Assembly (NCBI GenBank): GCA_019828595.1
Contig: JAHQRK010000007.1
Location: 1,984,001-2,048,000, forward strand
Source of the DNA: Aphanomyces cochlioides
Taxonomy: Eukaryota; Oomycota; Saprolegniomycetes; Saprolegniales; Verrucalvaceae
Length of the DNA stretch: 64,000 bases
Direction of reading: 5' to 3'
Both the position numbers and the translations under genes were made by a program. Below are positions 10,701 to 19,756 of this stretch, one piece after another. Each line of letters opens with the position of its first letter. Positions within the stretch are counted from its first letter, which is position 1. The notes beneath the pieces are model-generated. The model did no database searches and was not told where the DNA came from. It saw only the letters and a program-made list of their open reading frames with translations.

Positions 10701-12154
10701 GTGTTTTTAAAGAAGAGCACAGAAAAAGTCGACTCGCTTCTTCGGTACGTGAGCATTTGTCTCGATGACTTATGCTCCTCGCTTGTTCTAGATTTTTGCC
10801 TGTGAACTTTCATTTCCATGACATGCAAGTTAATGGAGCAGAGTATTCGACGATAACGCTTGGGACCTTTGCATGCCACAACTTGAGCAAGAGTCATGCA
10901 CCTTTGCTCGACGACGACGAGGTTGACTCCGATGACAGACAAGCACTAAAGCCGTCCAGTTTCGCCGACGAACGTGTCCGCTATCGCGACGAGGTCGAAT
11001 GGTAACGTTCTCAAGACCTTCCTAAACGCTCAACGATGGATTATGTGTTAGGTCGACGATTATTCGCCAAGATGAATGCAATGGACAAGCTCTAAGCACA
11101 TTGGCGGCTAGTGTGGTCGATCGAGTTGAAGCGGCTATTCGGTCGAGTGCATTGGATCAAGTTTGGAGTGGATGGGCTGAAACGACGTACCTCTTCCAAG
11201 TCGAGAGCCTCTTGTCGGATCACGGCAAAGAAAGCCGCATGCTCGAAGAATGTGCTGGCGCGACATATTGGCTCGCTTCGTCGACATTGGGTTTGGCATT
11301 TCAAGACCCAAGCTCTTGTCGCCATCCCTTATCTGGCGTGGTCCGCGTCGAATTGACTGCGAACGACAGCAAGAACGACTCGACGCCTTGCGGGTACACA
11401 CTCGGTTTTATTATTCGTGATGAATCATTTACTGCGTAGGTTCCACATCGTCTTGTACCTCTGCTGTGCGCACGCATTTGATGCCGCTTCGTGTGTGAAA
11501 GTGACTCCGTTGCTCTTTTCCCAAGGCATCAATGAGATGCAAACCCTCGCCAATAAAGCGACCATGTATAAAGAAACTCTTCCCGATGCAATCAATGACG
11601 TCAATGGCCGTCGTCTTGAAAAATACATTGGACGCCGCCCAGACTGGCCTCACGTACGTCTTCACTTCCGATGACCGAGTCGCGTGACTGCATGTTAATG
11701 TAGATGGAAGACATTCAAGGAAAGCTTAGCCAGCTCCAAGATAGCATTCTCACATCAAGACGGGAGCGCGTCAAGAAGAAACATCCTGAAATTTTGCAAT
11801 ATGCTGGCCAGATCACAAGATTGCTCGGTGGTGCTCGCGTCACGTGCTGCAAGAGCGGCAAAGATCGCACGGCCATGAGTGTGACGCTGGAGCATGGTAC
11901 GTCGATTGTCGCCAGGTTGTCGTTGGTTGTTGACAAATTTCATTGCAGGGTGGATTTTGGGCCATTTTCATCATATGAACGCTCCTGCAGTCCGACGCGC
12001 CGTCAGCATCATGCGAAGCGACGGCGTGCGCTTGGATTGCGTCGAGAAAAACATTGGAAAGCGGCAGTATGCCTTCAATGCGCTCCAGCGATCCATGCTG
12101 CCCGAAGCGTACCGATGTCCCGAAGGCACATATGGCAATGGGAATGCCAGCTGA
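7752..12154 (+). CDS. Seven-TM receptor fused to INPP4-type phosphoinositide 4-phosphatase
   Basis: Twelve exons join in frame: 7752-7763, 7808-8042, 8090-8223, 8267-8596, 8642-9129, 9174-9999, 10047-10744, 10792-11001, 11052-11393, 11440-11653, 11704-11896 and 11949-12154. Introns are 43-52 nt and GT-AG. The CDS is 3888 nt (1295 aa). The four-codon first exon is inferred because it supplies an ATG to an otherwise startless signal peptide. Residues about 24-335 are an extracellular region with several N-x-S/T sequons. Seven hydrophobic helices follow (about 340-630). A cytosolic part begins with a C2-like strand region, then leads to the phosphatase motif C-K-S-G-K-D-R-T (Cys about 1212, Arg about 1218). 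The C-terminus has the INPP4 signature Y-A-F-N-x-L-Q and Y-R-C-P-E-G-T-Y-G. Predicted role: a plasma-membrane receptor that dephosphorylates PtdIns(3,4)P2 at position 4. Domain identity is firm; ligand and coupling are unknown. Confidence 0.85.
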
Positions 12155-12672
12155 GATATTATTTTGACTATTTTCAAGTGTCGCCGAATGTATTTTAAAT
12201 GCAAAAGTATAGTTAGTTCAAGTCAAAATGTGTAATATTTTATGCCAAAAAACGATTCTGACCTAGATTTATTTCTTTTTATTTTATTATATGGCCTCTT
12301 GAACCACGAGGAATATGATTAATGTTCTCAAATGTGGTCGTTTCGAATTTCCTGGACGACTTCGTTGGATCATGGGAGCCATCGAGTCCACCGAGATGTC
12401 GCGCCAGCCCTACTTGGAGCTCTCTCACCAGAGCAGGTTGCTTCCATTTGAACTCTATGAGGTAGCTAGAGGCTGGGGCTCTAGGCCAAGCGCCATGCAG
12501 ATGAAATTTGCGGTTTATTGAAGTCGGGTTTAAGTCGACTGCATGATCCAACTCATCCTGCACGACGACGTACACCAGGACAACGAACCAAAATGATCCA
12601 AAAGATTCAACCACGTCGATGCAGATGATTTCGACGCGGTTCCAAGCTAGCGACACAAGATAGCGAGGCAGG
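12155..12672. other. Intergenic, AT-rich, nothing certain
   Basis: It follows the 7TM-INPP4 stop codon and includes an AT-rich 3' region. A minus-strand frame at 12279-12656 (125 codons) is open but shows no recognisable domain; it may be a repeat remnant. Confidence 0.35.
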
Positions 12673-13328
12673 ATATCCTATAAATAATCGACCTTTATCA
12701 TACTAATCGTTGCTCCGTCCATCGTCACATATTTTGCTCCTCGTCTTCTTCCTTCTCTTCAAATTCATAGCCATCTTCATCCTCTTGACTGTCATATTCG
12801 TCGTCGCTGTCAACACATCCCATCATACTCGGATGAAACATGCGAGGCTTCGTGTGCCGCGACGAGTCTTGCTGTTGCTTGCGTTTGCGTTCTCGACGGA
12901 CTTCATCCACAGTTTCTTGTCGAGATTTGCGAAGCGCGATCGCATCCATGCAAAACGACGCGATCTCTTGGACATGGTACTCCGCCCGTTTGAGAATCTC
13001 AATACGCTCGAGGTGGTTGAACTTGCGTACGCTGCCACGACGACAGGTCGGCCGTGTGCTGAGATCTTGCTCGACCACGTCAAAGTGCGTGATGGCCATG
13101 CCGATGGGAGGTCCTGTCTCCTTGGGCAGTGCACTGCCGCCGTACGCGGGATTGAAGAGGTACGTCGTGGCGATGGAGAAGTGTACGCGAGCCGGGCGCA
13201 GCGGCACCTCCATCTCAATGAGCGCCTCGACGTGTGTCGGGCTGTCTGTGGGTGTGCCTTTGTCCGCCGTTCTCTCCATCGTTGGGTTGGTTCTGTCGAG
13301 CTCAATGGTGTTACTGCGATGGAGTTGC
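12673..13328. repeat. 656-bp duplicated block, copy A
   Basis: Identical as far as I can see to 14305-14960 (offset 1632 bp), including all three frames of translation on both strands. It spans from just past the 3' end of the CSRNP-like gene to about 50 bp upstream of its internal ATG at 13279. Sequence outside both borders is unrelated. Confidence 0.9.
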
Positions 13329-13330
13329 AT
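12725..13330 (-). CDS. CSRNP-like nuclear protein, paralogue 1
   Basis: A protein of about 201 aa from the ATG at 13330 (184 aa from 13279). The conserved core reads V-H-F-S-I-A-T-T-Y-L-F, G-G-S-A-L-P-K-E-T-G-P-P-I-G-M-A and, further on, F-N-H-L-E-R-I-E-I-L-K with a final I/L-R-K-S-R. This order matches the N-terminal domain of cysteine/serine-rich nuclear proteins, which has V-Y-Y-F, a Gly-Ser-x-L-G-M-A turn, an R-x-x-L-L-x-x-A-G helix and I-R-x-S-R, although the Cys-rich C-terminus of animal CSRNPs is absent. The tail is basic, then a long acidic Glu/Asp run. A transcription-related nuclear role is inferred. The ATG at 13330 lies just outside the duplicated block, so paralogue 2 lacks it. 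Confidence 0.7.
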   Translation of the reverse strand: MQLHRSNTIELDRTNPTMERTADKGTPTDSPTHVEALIEMEVPLRPARVHFSIATTYLFNPAYGGSALPKETGPPIGMAITHFDVVEQDLSTRPTCRRGSVRKFNHLERIEILKRAEYHVQEIASFCMDAIALRKSRQETVDEVRRERKRKQQQDSSRHTKPRMFHPSMMGCVDSDDEYDSQEDEDGYEFEEKEEDEEQNM

Positions 13331-13397
13331 GTTTCGGTGGCATTGGAGCAATGTCACGTCGAGAATATCTTCAAGTTTATATACATGTAGGAGGGGT

Positions 13398-13412
13398 GTT
13401 ATCCGGCTATGC
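13398..13412 (-). promoter_or_regulatory. TATCCGG-type upstream element, CSRNP-like 1
   Basis: On the minus strand this reads GCATAGCCGGATAAC, about 70 bp before the ATG at 13330. It is followed by CCTCC, then ATGTATATA and AACTTGAAG. The same order and spacing recur upstream of paralogue 3 (16399). Function is inferred from recurrence. Confidence 0.45.
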
Positions 13413-14304
13413 TGCCAAATCAAGATTTTGCGCTTCCGTGTCTCTGGCAGCAGCAGAACCGACGCCGGACAGCGACGTGGCTCCAGCTCTTCCAGGCTGT
13501 GCAAGGCAGAAAGTCTGCGTCAATCCACGTGCTGTGCGACTGGGGCTCAAAGTTAGCCAGGTCGAGGTGGCGTGGGTGCACTATTGACGAGGCTATGCCA
13601 TTGAGATATCTCACTTGGCGACCTTTCAACGCGACATGCTTGCTAAACTCCCCTCCTTACCCTCCCATGATAAAGAAGATACGATAAGAGTGATCCTGGG
13701 CTAGTAGAGCGCCAAGACGCGGCTTTCATAGACTCGTAAATGACGATGGCAGCCATGCAGCGCTTCCTTCCGATGACGAGCGCAATCTCGGTGCCATCCG
13801 CCATATCAATTCTGCATATTTTTGTATATTATTTTTCAAATAAATCACAATTTTCAATGATGTATACAAAATATAAGTTTACAATTACCTATAAATTATT
13901 AATTCGGTATATCATGAAAGTGACTCTTGAAGTTTTTACGTTCTTTTTATCAAATAGAAACCGTCATATATTCCTGTTAACGGAATAAAAATACGTTGAA
14001 TGCCGCACTTTGAACGACGAGACTACGATGGCTCTGCCAAGAATAGAGCTGCTCTCCATCGAGGCAATGGATCTCTTCGGCTTGAAAAGGCTGAATTTGG
14101 ACGAGTATCATCCATGGGGACTCGGCTGCAGGACCGCGGACTGACCCGTTCAGAGCTCCAACAACCGGACAGCTCAGAGCGCAACTCAAACTCAGACCCA
14201 GGCCTGCATCAGAGTAGAGTTCAAAGCATGCCAGCTTGTGGCACTTCGTCGACAAGCATGAACGACTTCTCTCTCTATGAACAGGTTCGGGAAGCAAGTG
14301 AGAT
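13413..14304. other. Spacer between the two identical CSRNP-like copies
   Basis: About 0.9 kb, with an AT-rich stretch at 13800-13990. A plus-strand frame at 14000-14338 is open but not recognisable. No RNA gene was seen. Confidence 0.35.
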
Positions 14305-14960
14305 ATATCCTATAAATAATCGACCTTTATCATACTAATCGTTGCTCCGTCCATCGTCACATATTTTGCTCCTCGTCTTCTTCCTTCTCTTCAAATTCAT
14401 AGCCATCTTCATCCTCTTGACTGTCATATTCGTCGTCGCTGTCAACACATCCCATCATACTCGGATGAAACATGCGAGGCTTCGTGTGCCGCGACGAGTC
14501 TTGCTGTTGCTTGCGTTTGCGTTCTCGACGGACTTCATCCACAGTTTCTTGTCGAGATTTGCGAAGCGCGATCGCATCCATGCAAAACGACGCGATCTCT
14601 TGGACATGGTACTCCGCCCGTTTGAGAATCTCAATACGCTCGAGGTGGTTGAACTTGCGTACGCTGCCACGACGACAGGTCGGCCGTGTGCTGAGATCTT
14701 GCTCGACCACGTCAAAGTGCGTGATGGCCATGCCGATGGGAGGTCCTGTCTCCTTGGGCAGTGCACTGCCGCCGTACGCGGGATTGAAGAGGTACGTCGT
14801 GGCGATGGAGAAGTGTACGCGAGCCGGGCGCAGCGGCACCTCCATCTCAATGAGCGCCTCGACGTGTGTCGGGCTGTCTGTGGGTGTGCCTTTGTCCGCC
14901 GTTCTCTCCATCGTTGGGTTGGTTCTGTCGAGCTCAATGGTGTTACTGCGATGGAGTTGC
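14305..14960. repeat. 656-bp duplicated block, copy B
   Basis: The right-hand copy of 12673-13328. Left flanks differ immediately before ATATCCTATAAATAATCG; right flanks differ after GGAGTTGC. No target-site duplication or terminal repeat is evident, so it looks like a segmental duplication or gene conversion rather than a transposon. Confidence 0.9.
14357..14911 (-). CDS. CSRNP-like nuclear protein, paralogue 2
   Basis: From the ATG at 14911 the 184-aa protein is identical to the corresponding part of paralogue 1. The upstream ATG used by paralogue 1 is lost at the duplication border. An in-frame extension reaches 15319 without a recognisable domain and is probably non-coding. The new 5' flank brings its own CCAAT and TATCCGG elements near 15051-15073. 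An out-of-frame ATG near 14993 would act as an upstream start. Since copy and original are identical, the duplication is either very recent or kept by conversion; expression of this copy is uncertain. Confidence 0.65.
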   Translation of the reverse strand: MERTADKGTPTDSPTHVEALIEMEVPLRPARVHFSIATTYLFNPAYGGSALPKETGPPIGMAITHFDVVEQDLSTRPTCRRGSVRKFNHLERIEILKRAEYHVQEIASFCMDAIALRKSRQETVDEVRRERKRKQQQDSSRHTKPRMFHPSMMGCVDSDDEYDSQEDEDGYEFEEKEEDEEQNM

Positions 14961-15050
14961 TTCTGGTGTGCTGCTTTGATCGCTTGTGAAAGGAGGTCAT
15001 GAAACTTTTGACTGGGAATTTGTATTGATTCAGGTGGGATTCGAGATTTG

Positions 15051-15073
15051 TCCGGATAATTCGAGCCAATCAA
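15051..15073 (-). promoter_or_regulatory. CCAAT box plus TATCCGGA element, CSRNP-like 2
   Basis: On the minus strand a GATTGGCTC CCAAT box is followed directly by GAATTATCCGGACAAATC. Paralogue 3 has nearly the same stretch; the consensus is ATTGGCTCRAATTATCCGGA. It lies about 140 bp before the ATG at 14911. Inferred core promoter. Confidence 0.45.
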
Positions 15074-15853
15074 AACGCTCGAATAATTTTGCCAGGCCAA
15101 CGAGAGCGGCTCTTTCCGACAGACAACCGCCTTCTTGCTCAACAGCACGCCGCCTAGACAGCTCCCGTGGCGCCCACAGCGAGCTCTACAATCTGTAGCC
15201 AGACTCAGCACTATGTGTACCTGGTCTGACCACTGATAGTCGAGATTTCTACGCTGGACAGCGTCCAGTGCGTTGCCACAATAACTATCTACTCTGAACC
15301 GACGAGACACACGTAGCATGCAAGGGCCACCGCAAGAGTATCAGTTCAATGGGCAGCTTGCAAGAGCATGCACCATTCGCGCTGCCTCGAACTGGGACCC
15401 AACTTATGGCTTTACGCTGTCGCAGCGGGAGCAACCAGGTGTGCAAAAACTACTTGAGGTTTGGATGAGCTATGTGACATACTAAATTGCATTTATTTTA
15501 TCTCTGTCTTTGAATATGTATTTAAAATATATAATTAAAGATGTTTAAAAAGTTTTAGATAAATATATTAGATTACTAAACTTGAACCCTTTTTATTGCC
15601 TAAGATTCCCCTACGAAGGGAAAACCCCGGATCGCCAATTTTGGTCGAACCTCTCTTCCAAAGGCGGTCCTCACCATTAATGACTTCAGCAGACAATGAC
15701 TCGACGTCAAGCCACGTTGCGTCGCCAGGGACTAGAAGGCACGAGAGACCTCCAGCATGTCTAGCCGGTGCTATTGTCCGAGATGGAGAGAGGTGGAGGG
15801 AGTGGAAGGATATCATGTTACATAAATAAGGAAACTCAATCATCCTGTTGCGT
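15074..15853. other. Intergenic with a 55-codon ORF at 15318-15485
   Basis: A short plus-strand frame begins with ATG at 15318 and ends with TAA at 15485. It is Gln-rich and shows no known domain. Bases 15480-15570 are AT-rich. Nothing else was found. Confidence 0.3.
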
Positions 15854-16399
15854 CTACTCCTGACAGCAAGCGATTGCTGGCGAGGGGTAGAACATTCGCA
15901 TCCGCCGAACACGTTCAATCCCTGGTACTGCCTCGCATTCGTCGTGTTTTCGCTTGTTTTCTTGCTTGATTTCATCGAGAGTTTCTTGACGCGACTTTCG
16001 GATCTCAATGGCATCCATGCAAAACGTTGCAATCTCTTTGACGTCGTACTCGGCACGTTTGAGCATCTCAATGCGTTCAAGATGGTTGAACTTGCGCACA
16101 CGACTGCGACGATGGCTTCGATCAGCGTGTAGATCTTCTACCACCTTGTCAACATGCAAGTACGACATGCCGATCGCCGGCCCCGTTTCTTTCGGGAGAG
16201 CACTGCCACCGTACGCGGTCTTGAAGATGTACGTTGTGGCTGTGCTGAAATGGACGTATCGACGCTGCGCTGGCACTTCGTACAGCGCTTCCACATGCGT
16301 TGGGCTTTCCGTTGTCTTGTCTTCCATCTTGCGCAGTTTATTCAATGGCGGCGTTACTGATTTTGCTGTTGTGATCTCAACCCATGGGAAGTCATGCAT
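15854..16399 (-). CDS. CSRNP-like nuclear protein, paralogue 3
   Basis: A 181-aa protein from the ATG at 16399 (157 aa from the ATG that aligns with 13279). It keeps the full core: T-T-Y-I-F, G-G-S-A-L-P-K-E-T-G-P-A-I-G-M, V-R-K-F-N-H-L-E-R-I-E-M-L-K-R-A and I-E-I-R-K-S-R-Q-E-T. It shares S-P-T-H-V-E-A-L with paralogues 1 and 2, so these three are closest. The tail is basic and lacks the acidic run of paralogue 1. It lies in tandem, same strand. The promoter block at 16439-16466 closely matches that of paralogue 2, and the ATGTATATA...AACTTCAAG leader matches paralogue 1. Confidence 0.7.
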   Translation of the reverse strand: MHDFPWVEITTAKSVTPPLNKLRKMEDKTTESPTHVEALYEVPAQRRYVHFSTATTYIFKTAYGGSALPKETGPAIGMSYLHVDKVVEDLHADRSHRRSRVRKFNHLERIEMLKRAEYDVKEIATFCMDAIEIRKSRQETLDEIKQENKRKHDECEAVPGIERVRRMRMFYPSPAIACCQE

Positions 16400-16438
16400 G
16401 ATGTACTTGAAGTTTGTATATACATCGGAGGTAGACCC

Positions 16439-16466
16439 TGTTATCCGGATAATTTGAGCCAATCAC
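16439..16466 (-). promoter_or_regulatory. CCAAT box plus TTATCCGGATAA, CSRNP-like 3
   Basis: The minus strand reads GTGATTGGCTC, then AAATTATCCGGATAACAGG, with the palindrome TTATCCGGATAA intact. It sits 40-65 bp before the ATG at 16399, followed by ATGTATATAC. Confidence 0.5.
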
Positions 16467-17328
16467 AAGCCACGACAAGATTGGTCTGCTGCACCACCGC
16501 GACGATTCTCTTGGGTGGCTGGCTCACGCTTCATCATCCCGCCAGGACGAGCCTGTTGGTAGCTAGCACATCGTCAATAGTGTCTCTTCAAGATCCATCT
16601 ATCTCCTAGTCGCGGTGCGGCCGCGTGTAGACGCCTCTCTGGTGCTCTGGTTCGTTGGCTAAACGAATACAATGGCAGGAGTTAGCTCGGTTAGATTACG
16701 CTGCCTTGGCTCATCCAACGCATCATAATACACACACTGAAAGGCTGCATATATATCCTCGTCGCGGCTATTGTGACAACGAGCGAGTCGCCACGACACT
16801 CTCAATCGGGAGACAGAATGCATTGGCACGACAACAACCAGCCACGAATCTCCATGCAAATTACAGCGCCTCGGCTTACGTCTATCTAAAGGTTTATCTA
16901 CCTATGCACCTCGCGAGGGCTTCTACATGGCGCTAGCGAACGCCGTCGTAGAAACCTGCGTGCACGCCCGATGGCTGTCCGGTGCGTTGTTGACACGAAA
17001 TCCGGATAGGAAAATTTCGTTAACCGGATTCGAAGGCGGTGGAGATCCAGAAGAACGTCACGTGTGCCCGTCCATGGGGACAGCCCCGTGGATTGCTTTC
17101 TGACGCATGGATAACTCCGCCATGCACGCAACGCCGTAAGTAGCATGAGGATACAATTAGGTGCTTGGGTTTTCCTGCTATGAAGGGCTGGAGTGCCTCC
17201 GTTTTGACGAGCCACCCTGGTTGGCATAGTGTCCGCCTGTACGAAGTACCAAGTGAACCGAGCGAACCAACGCATAAACTCAATGGAGAGATGGAATAAA
17301 TAGTATTTGTAAATAGCAAGATAGATAT
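16467..17328. other. Intergenic, nothing recognised
   Basis: About 0.86 kb between CSRNP-like paralogues 3 and 4. Two CCGGAT words occur near 17003 and 17032. No convincing frame or RNA was seen. Confidence 0.4.
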
Positions 17329-17844
17329 CTAGGCCATTGTGGCGGTGGGATAGTACATGCGTCGTCGTTTTGGCGTAGGTTCTTCGTCAAATGACTCGAT
17401 CTCAGCTTCGCGTGCTCGCAGCTTCTCGCGATGGTATTCAATGACAGCATCAGCTCGCGATTGTCGAATATCGATGGCTTCACCGCAGTAAGATGCAATT
17501 TCGCGAAGATCCACTCCGGCAGTTTTCAGAAGTGCAATGCGTTCCGCGTGCTTGAATTTGCAGACCCGGTCACGTTTGCACGCTCTGCTCTTCGAGAGAT
17601 CGGTTGTGTACATGCTAGAGTGTATCCAGGCCATGCCCACTGGCGCGCCAGTCTCCTTTGGCAGTGCGCTTGCACCCAACGCGACTGGGAAGACATAAGT
17701 CGTCGCTGTTGTGAATTGAACTCGTCGTGGACATGGCACATCGACGATCTCATGGATCGCGTCGACAGAGACAGGGCTGAGCGGCGCGAATGCGTAGTCG
17801 TTGCCGTTCTTCACGGCGTCGGCGTCGAGCATGGAGCTACACAT
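17329..17844 (-). CDS. CSRNP-like nuclear protein, paralogue 4
   Basis: A 171-aa protein. The core reads R-R-V-Q-F-T-T-A-T-T-Y-V-F, G-A-S-A-L-P-K-E-T-G-A-P-V-G-M-A, C-K-F-K-H-A-E-R-I-A-L-L-K-T-A-G-V and I-D-I-R-Q-S-R. The L-L-K-T-A-G-V block is the closest in the window to the animal CSRNP helix. It is more diverged than paralogues 1-3 and lacks S-P-T-H-V-E-A-L. The start at 17844 is chosen over upstream in-frame codons because the 5' extension is hydrophobic and unlike its relatives. No TATCCGG element was found upstream; a CCAAT box lies near 18050. Confidence 0.65.
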   Translation of the reverse strand: MCSSMLDADAVKNGNDYAFAPLSPVSVDAIHEIVDVPCPRRVQFTTATTYVFPVALGASALPKETGAPVGMAWIHSSMYTTDLSKSRACKRDRVCKFKHAERIALLKTAGVDLREIASYCGEAIDIRQSRADAVIEYHREKLRAREAEIESFDEEPTPKRRRMYYPTATMA

Positions 17845-18757
17845 CTTGAGCTTTCTTTTTGGATTGTGCGTCGTCGATGAGGTTGTTGACACCCAGAGGA
17901 GGCGCAAGAGAGTGATGGTGAAAATGAAAAAAAACACGCAATTTCACCGAAATTCGCCCGAAAAATACACAAAAATACCAAAAAAGAATTGAAAAAAGAA
18001 TTTCGACCACTATTTTTAGCTGCATCAATTTTTCCGTGCGGTTTCGCGACCAATCGGCGCGCCTTGGAAATGAAACGATGATATCGGCGTGAAACAACGA
18101 CTGCCGACAGGACGAGGACGTGATACAATGCACACGTTTGTGTCCATGAATTTGACCGGGAGAGAGGCTCATTTTCCCAAACAGCACTCTCGTGTGTTGT
18201 CTGGACGAGCCTCGCAAATCTTTCAAATAATTTCCGTGTCACTCGGTCGTAGAAATGGGTTTCATCTGGACACAAACTCGACCTTTGGAACGTGCCATGG
18301 CGTCCATGCATGCTTCTGAATGGTTGCTGGAACTACAGCAAGCTTCAAATAGAACAGAAACAAGACGCGCACGTAATTGGCACTCGCCAACGTCTGGAGG
18401 TTTCTTGACCTTTTCAATCTGCAGTACAAAGTTGCTGGATTCGTCCCGCACTGTCGCGTATGAACTCCACGCCGATGGTGACCCGCCGGGTATGTTTGGC
18501 AGAGAGGCCAGTCTTCCTAGCTTTCGCTGTTGGCCATGGAGGCAGTCGCTAGCTTGCTCTCTTATCAAGTTGGCGGCTCCAACGAACATCAAGTACATTC
18601 CATCTTGTTGCAAAAAAAGTCTCTCGGATATTAATAACAAACTAGGGTGAGGCCAGGGCTACGCCCCTGGGTGGAGCGTTTTGCTTTGGAAATAACAAAG
18701 ATTTGCTCACACACATGAAACGTTTGAAGCCATACTATGAATTTTGAATTTGATTCA
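17845..18757. other. Intergenic, overlapping ORFs at 18239-18650 unsupported
   Basis: Both strands are open over 18239-18650 (about 131-133 codons each) but neither product is recognisable. A short GC-rich inverted word (CCAGGG...CCCTGG) lies at 18653-18672. Confidence 0.3.
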
Positions 18758-18993
18758 GGCCCAGTTCGAAGTAAAAAAATAAGTTAACGCCGAGCATTCT
18801 GATTGGCTACTGTTGACTGACGAATATTTTTTTTTCGTCAGGAGATAAATCATGTCCTGACCAAAAAACCGTCGACTCGTACCGAAAGAAAAATAAATTA
18901 TCCAATCAGAGATCATATTATTTCGAAACTAAGGAGACGGCATTTACTTCGCACTCCTTATTCACTTCTTTCTTATTTTACTTCGAATTGGCC
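18758..18993. mobile_element. 236-bp MITE with TCA flanks
   Basis: The left end GGCCCAGTTCGAAGTAAA and the right end, read on the minus strand as GGCCAATTCGAAGTAAA, form imperfect terminal inverted repeats of about 25 bp. TCA flanks both ends (18755-18757 and 18994-18996), a 3-bp target duplication as in PIF/Harbinger elements. The interior is AT-rich and has no coding capacity. Confidence 0.6.
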
Positions 18994-19756
18994 TCAATAG
19001 TTTCCCTGTTTTGTTGTGCAAAAATGCCAGTACTTGCACAGATAACACGAACGACTTATCAGTGATAATACAGACGCTCGAGGTACCCAGTCCTATTCAC
19101 GGCGCATTTGACGGCAAGACAATGATGACCATGCGCTTAGATGATGCTCAAGGCGACTACCAACATGTCGGAGACATAGTATATCTAGATGGAGAAAGGC
19201 GAACCTTAGATGGTAATCTACGGTTGTGTCCAATGTGAGCGTGGCATGTAGTGGGTGGAGGTTCTAGGAGCACGGTCAAGAAGGTCAATTTAGATGCCGA
19301 AGTTTGAGCAGCTGGTTGTACTGCTGGTATAGAGATCTTTCCCGTTGCGGCAACTTTGCGCACGATGTGAACGGCAAAAAGACTGTTTCCAAGAAGCAGA
19401 CTCTTTGATAATTTTATAGCTTGCCGCTGTTCGATACGCTTCTCCCATTTTAAAGCTGAGGTTGAATCTAAGCAGAATATACCCAAGTTCAGATTGCACA
19501 ATAGCTGCCGTTTCTTTTCGCGAGCACGTTTGTTGTACTCCTCCTTCTTCATCTTGTAATACTGTAGCGTTGAATCTAAGTATAAGGTGCGTAGTTTGGG
19601 GTTAGCTAATCTCGAGGATTTATCGTCCAATTCATCGGTACGATGCAATTGGACTTGATCCAGGAAGTCACGGCAATTCCACAACAACACAATGTATATA
19701 TTTGTAAGAACATGATAACGTTTGTTAGTTATGGATGAAGTTTTATGGAGTCCTGA
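18994..19756. other. Region downstream of the Helitron, carrying a copy of its 5' motif
   Basis: A minus-strand frame (19157-19690) encodes K-K-E-E-Y-N-K-R-A-R-E-K-K-R-Q around 19519, matching the motif repeated at the Helitron's N-terminus (24410-24650); about 45 bp of DNA is nearly identical. The rest of the frame is not recognisable. This may be part of another Helitron copy or captured sequence. Confidence 0.4.

Noticed and set aside
12710..13390. Plus-strand 226-codon hydrophobic ORF antisense to CSRNP-like 1
   Set aside because: It is the mirror of an acidic/basic coding tail on the minus strand, and the family core is conserved only on the minus strand.
18653..18672. Transcription terminator hairpin
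   Set aside because: Short GC-rich inverted word without any gene ending at it; eukaryotic context makes a hairpin terminator unlikely.
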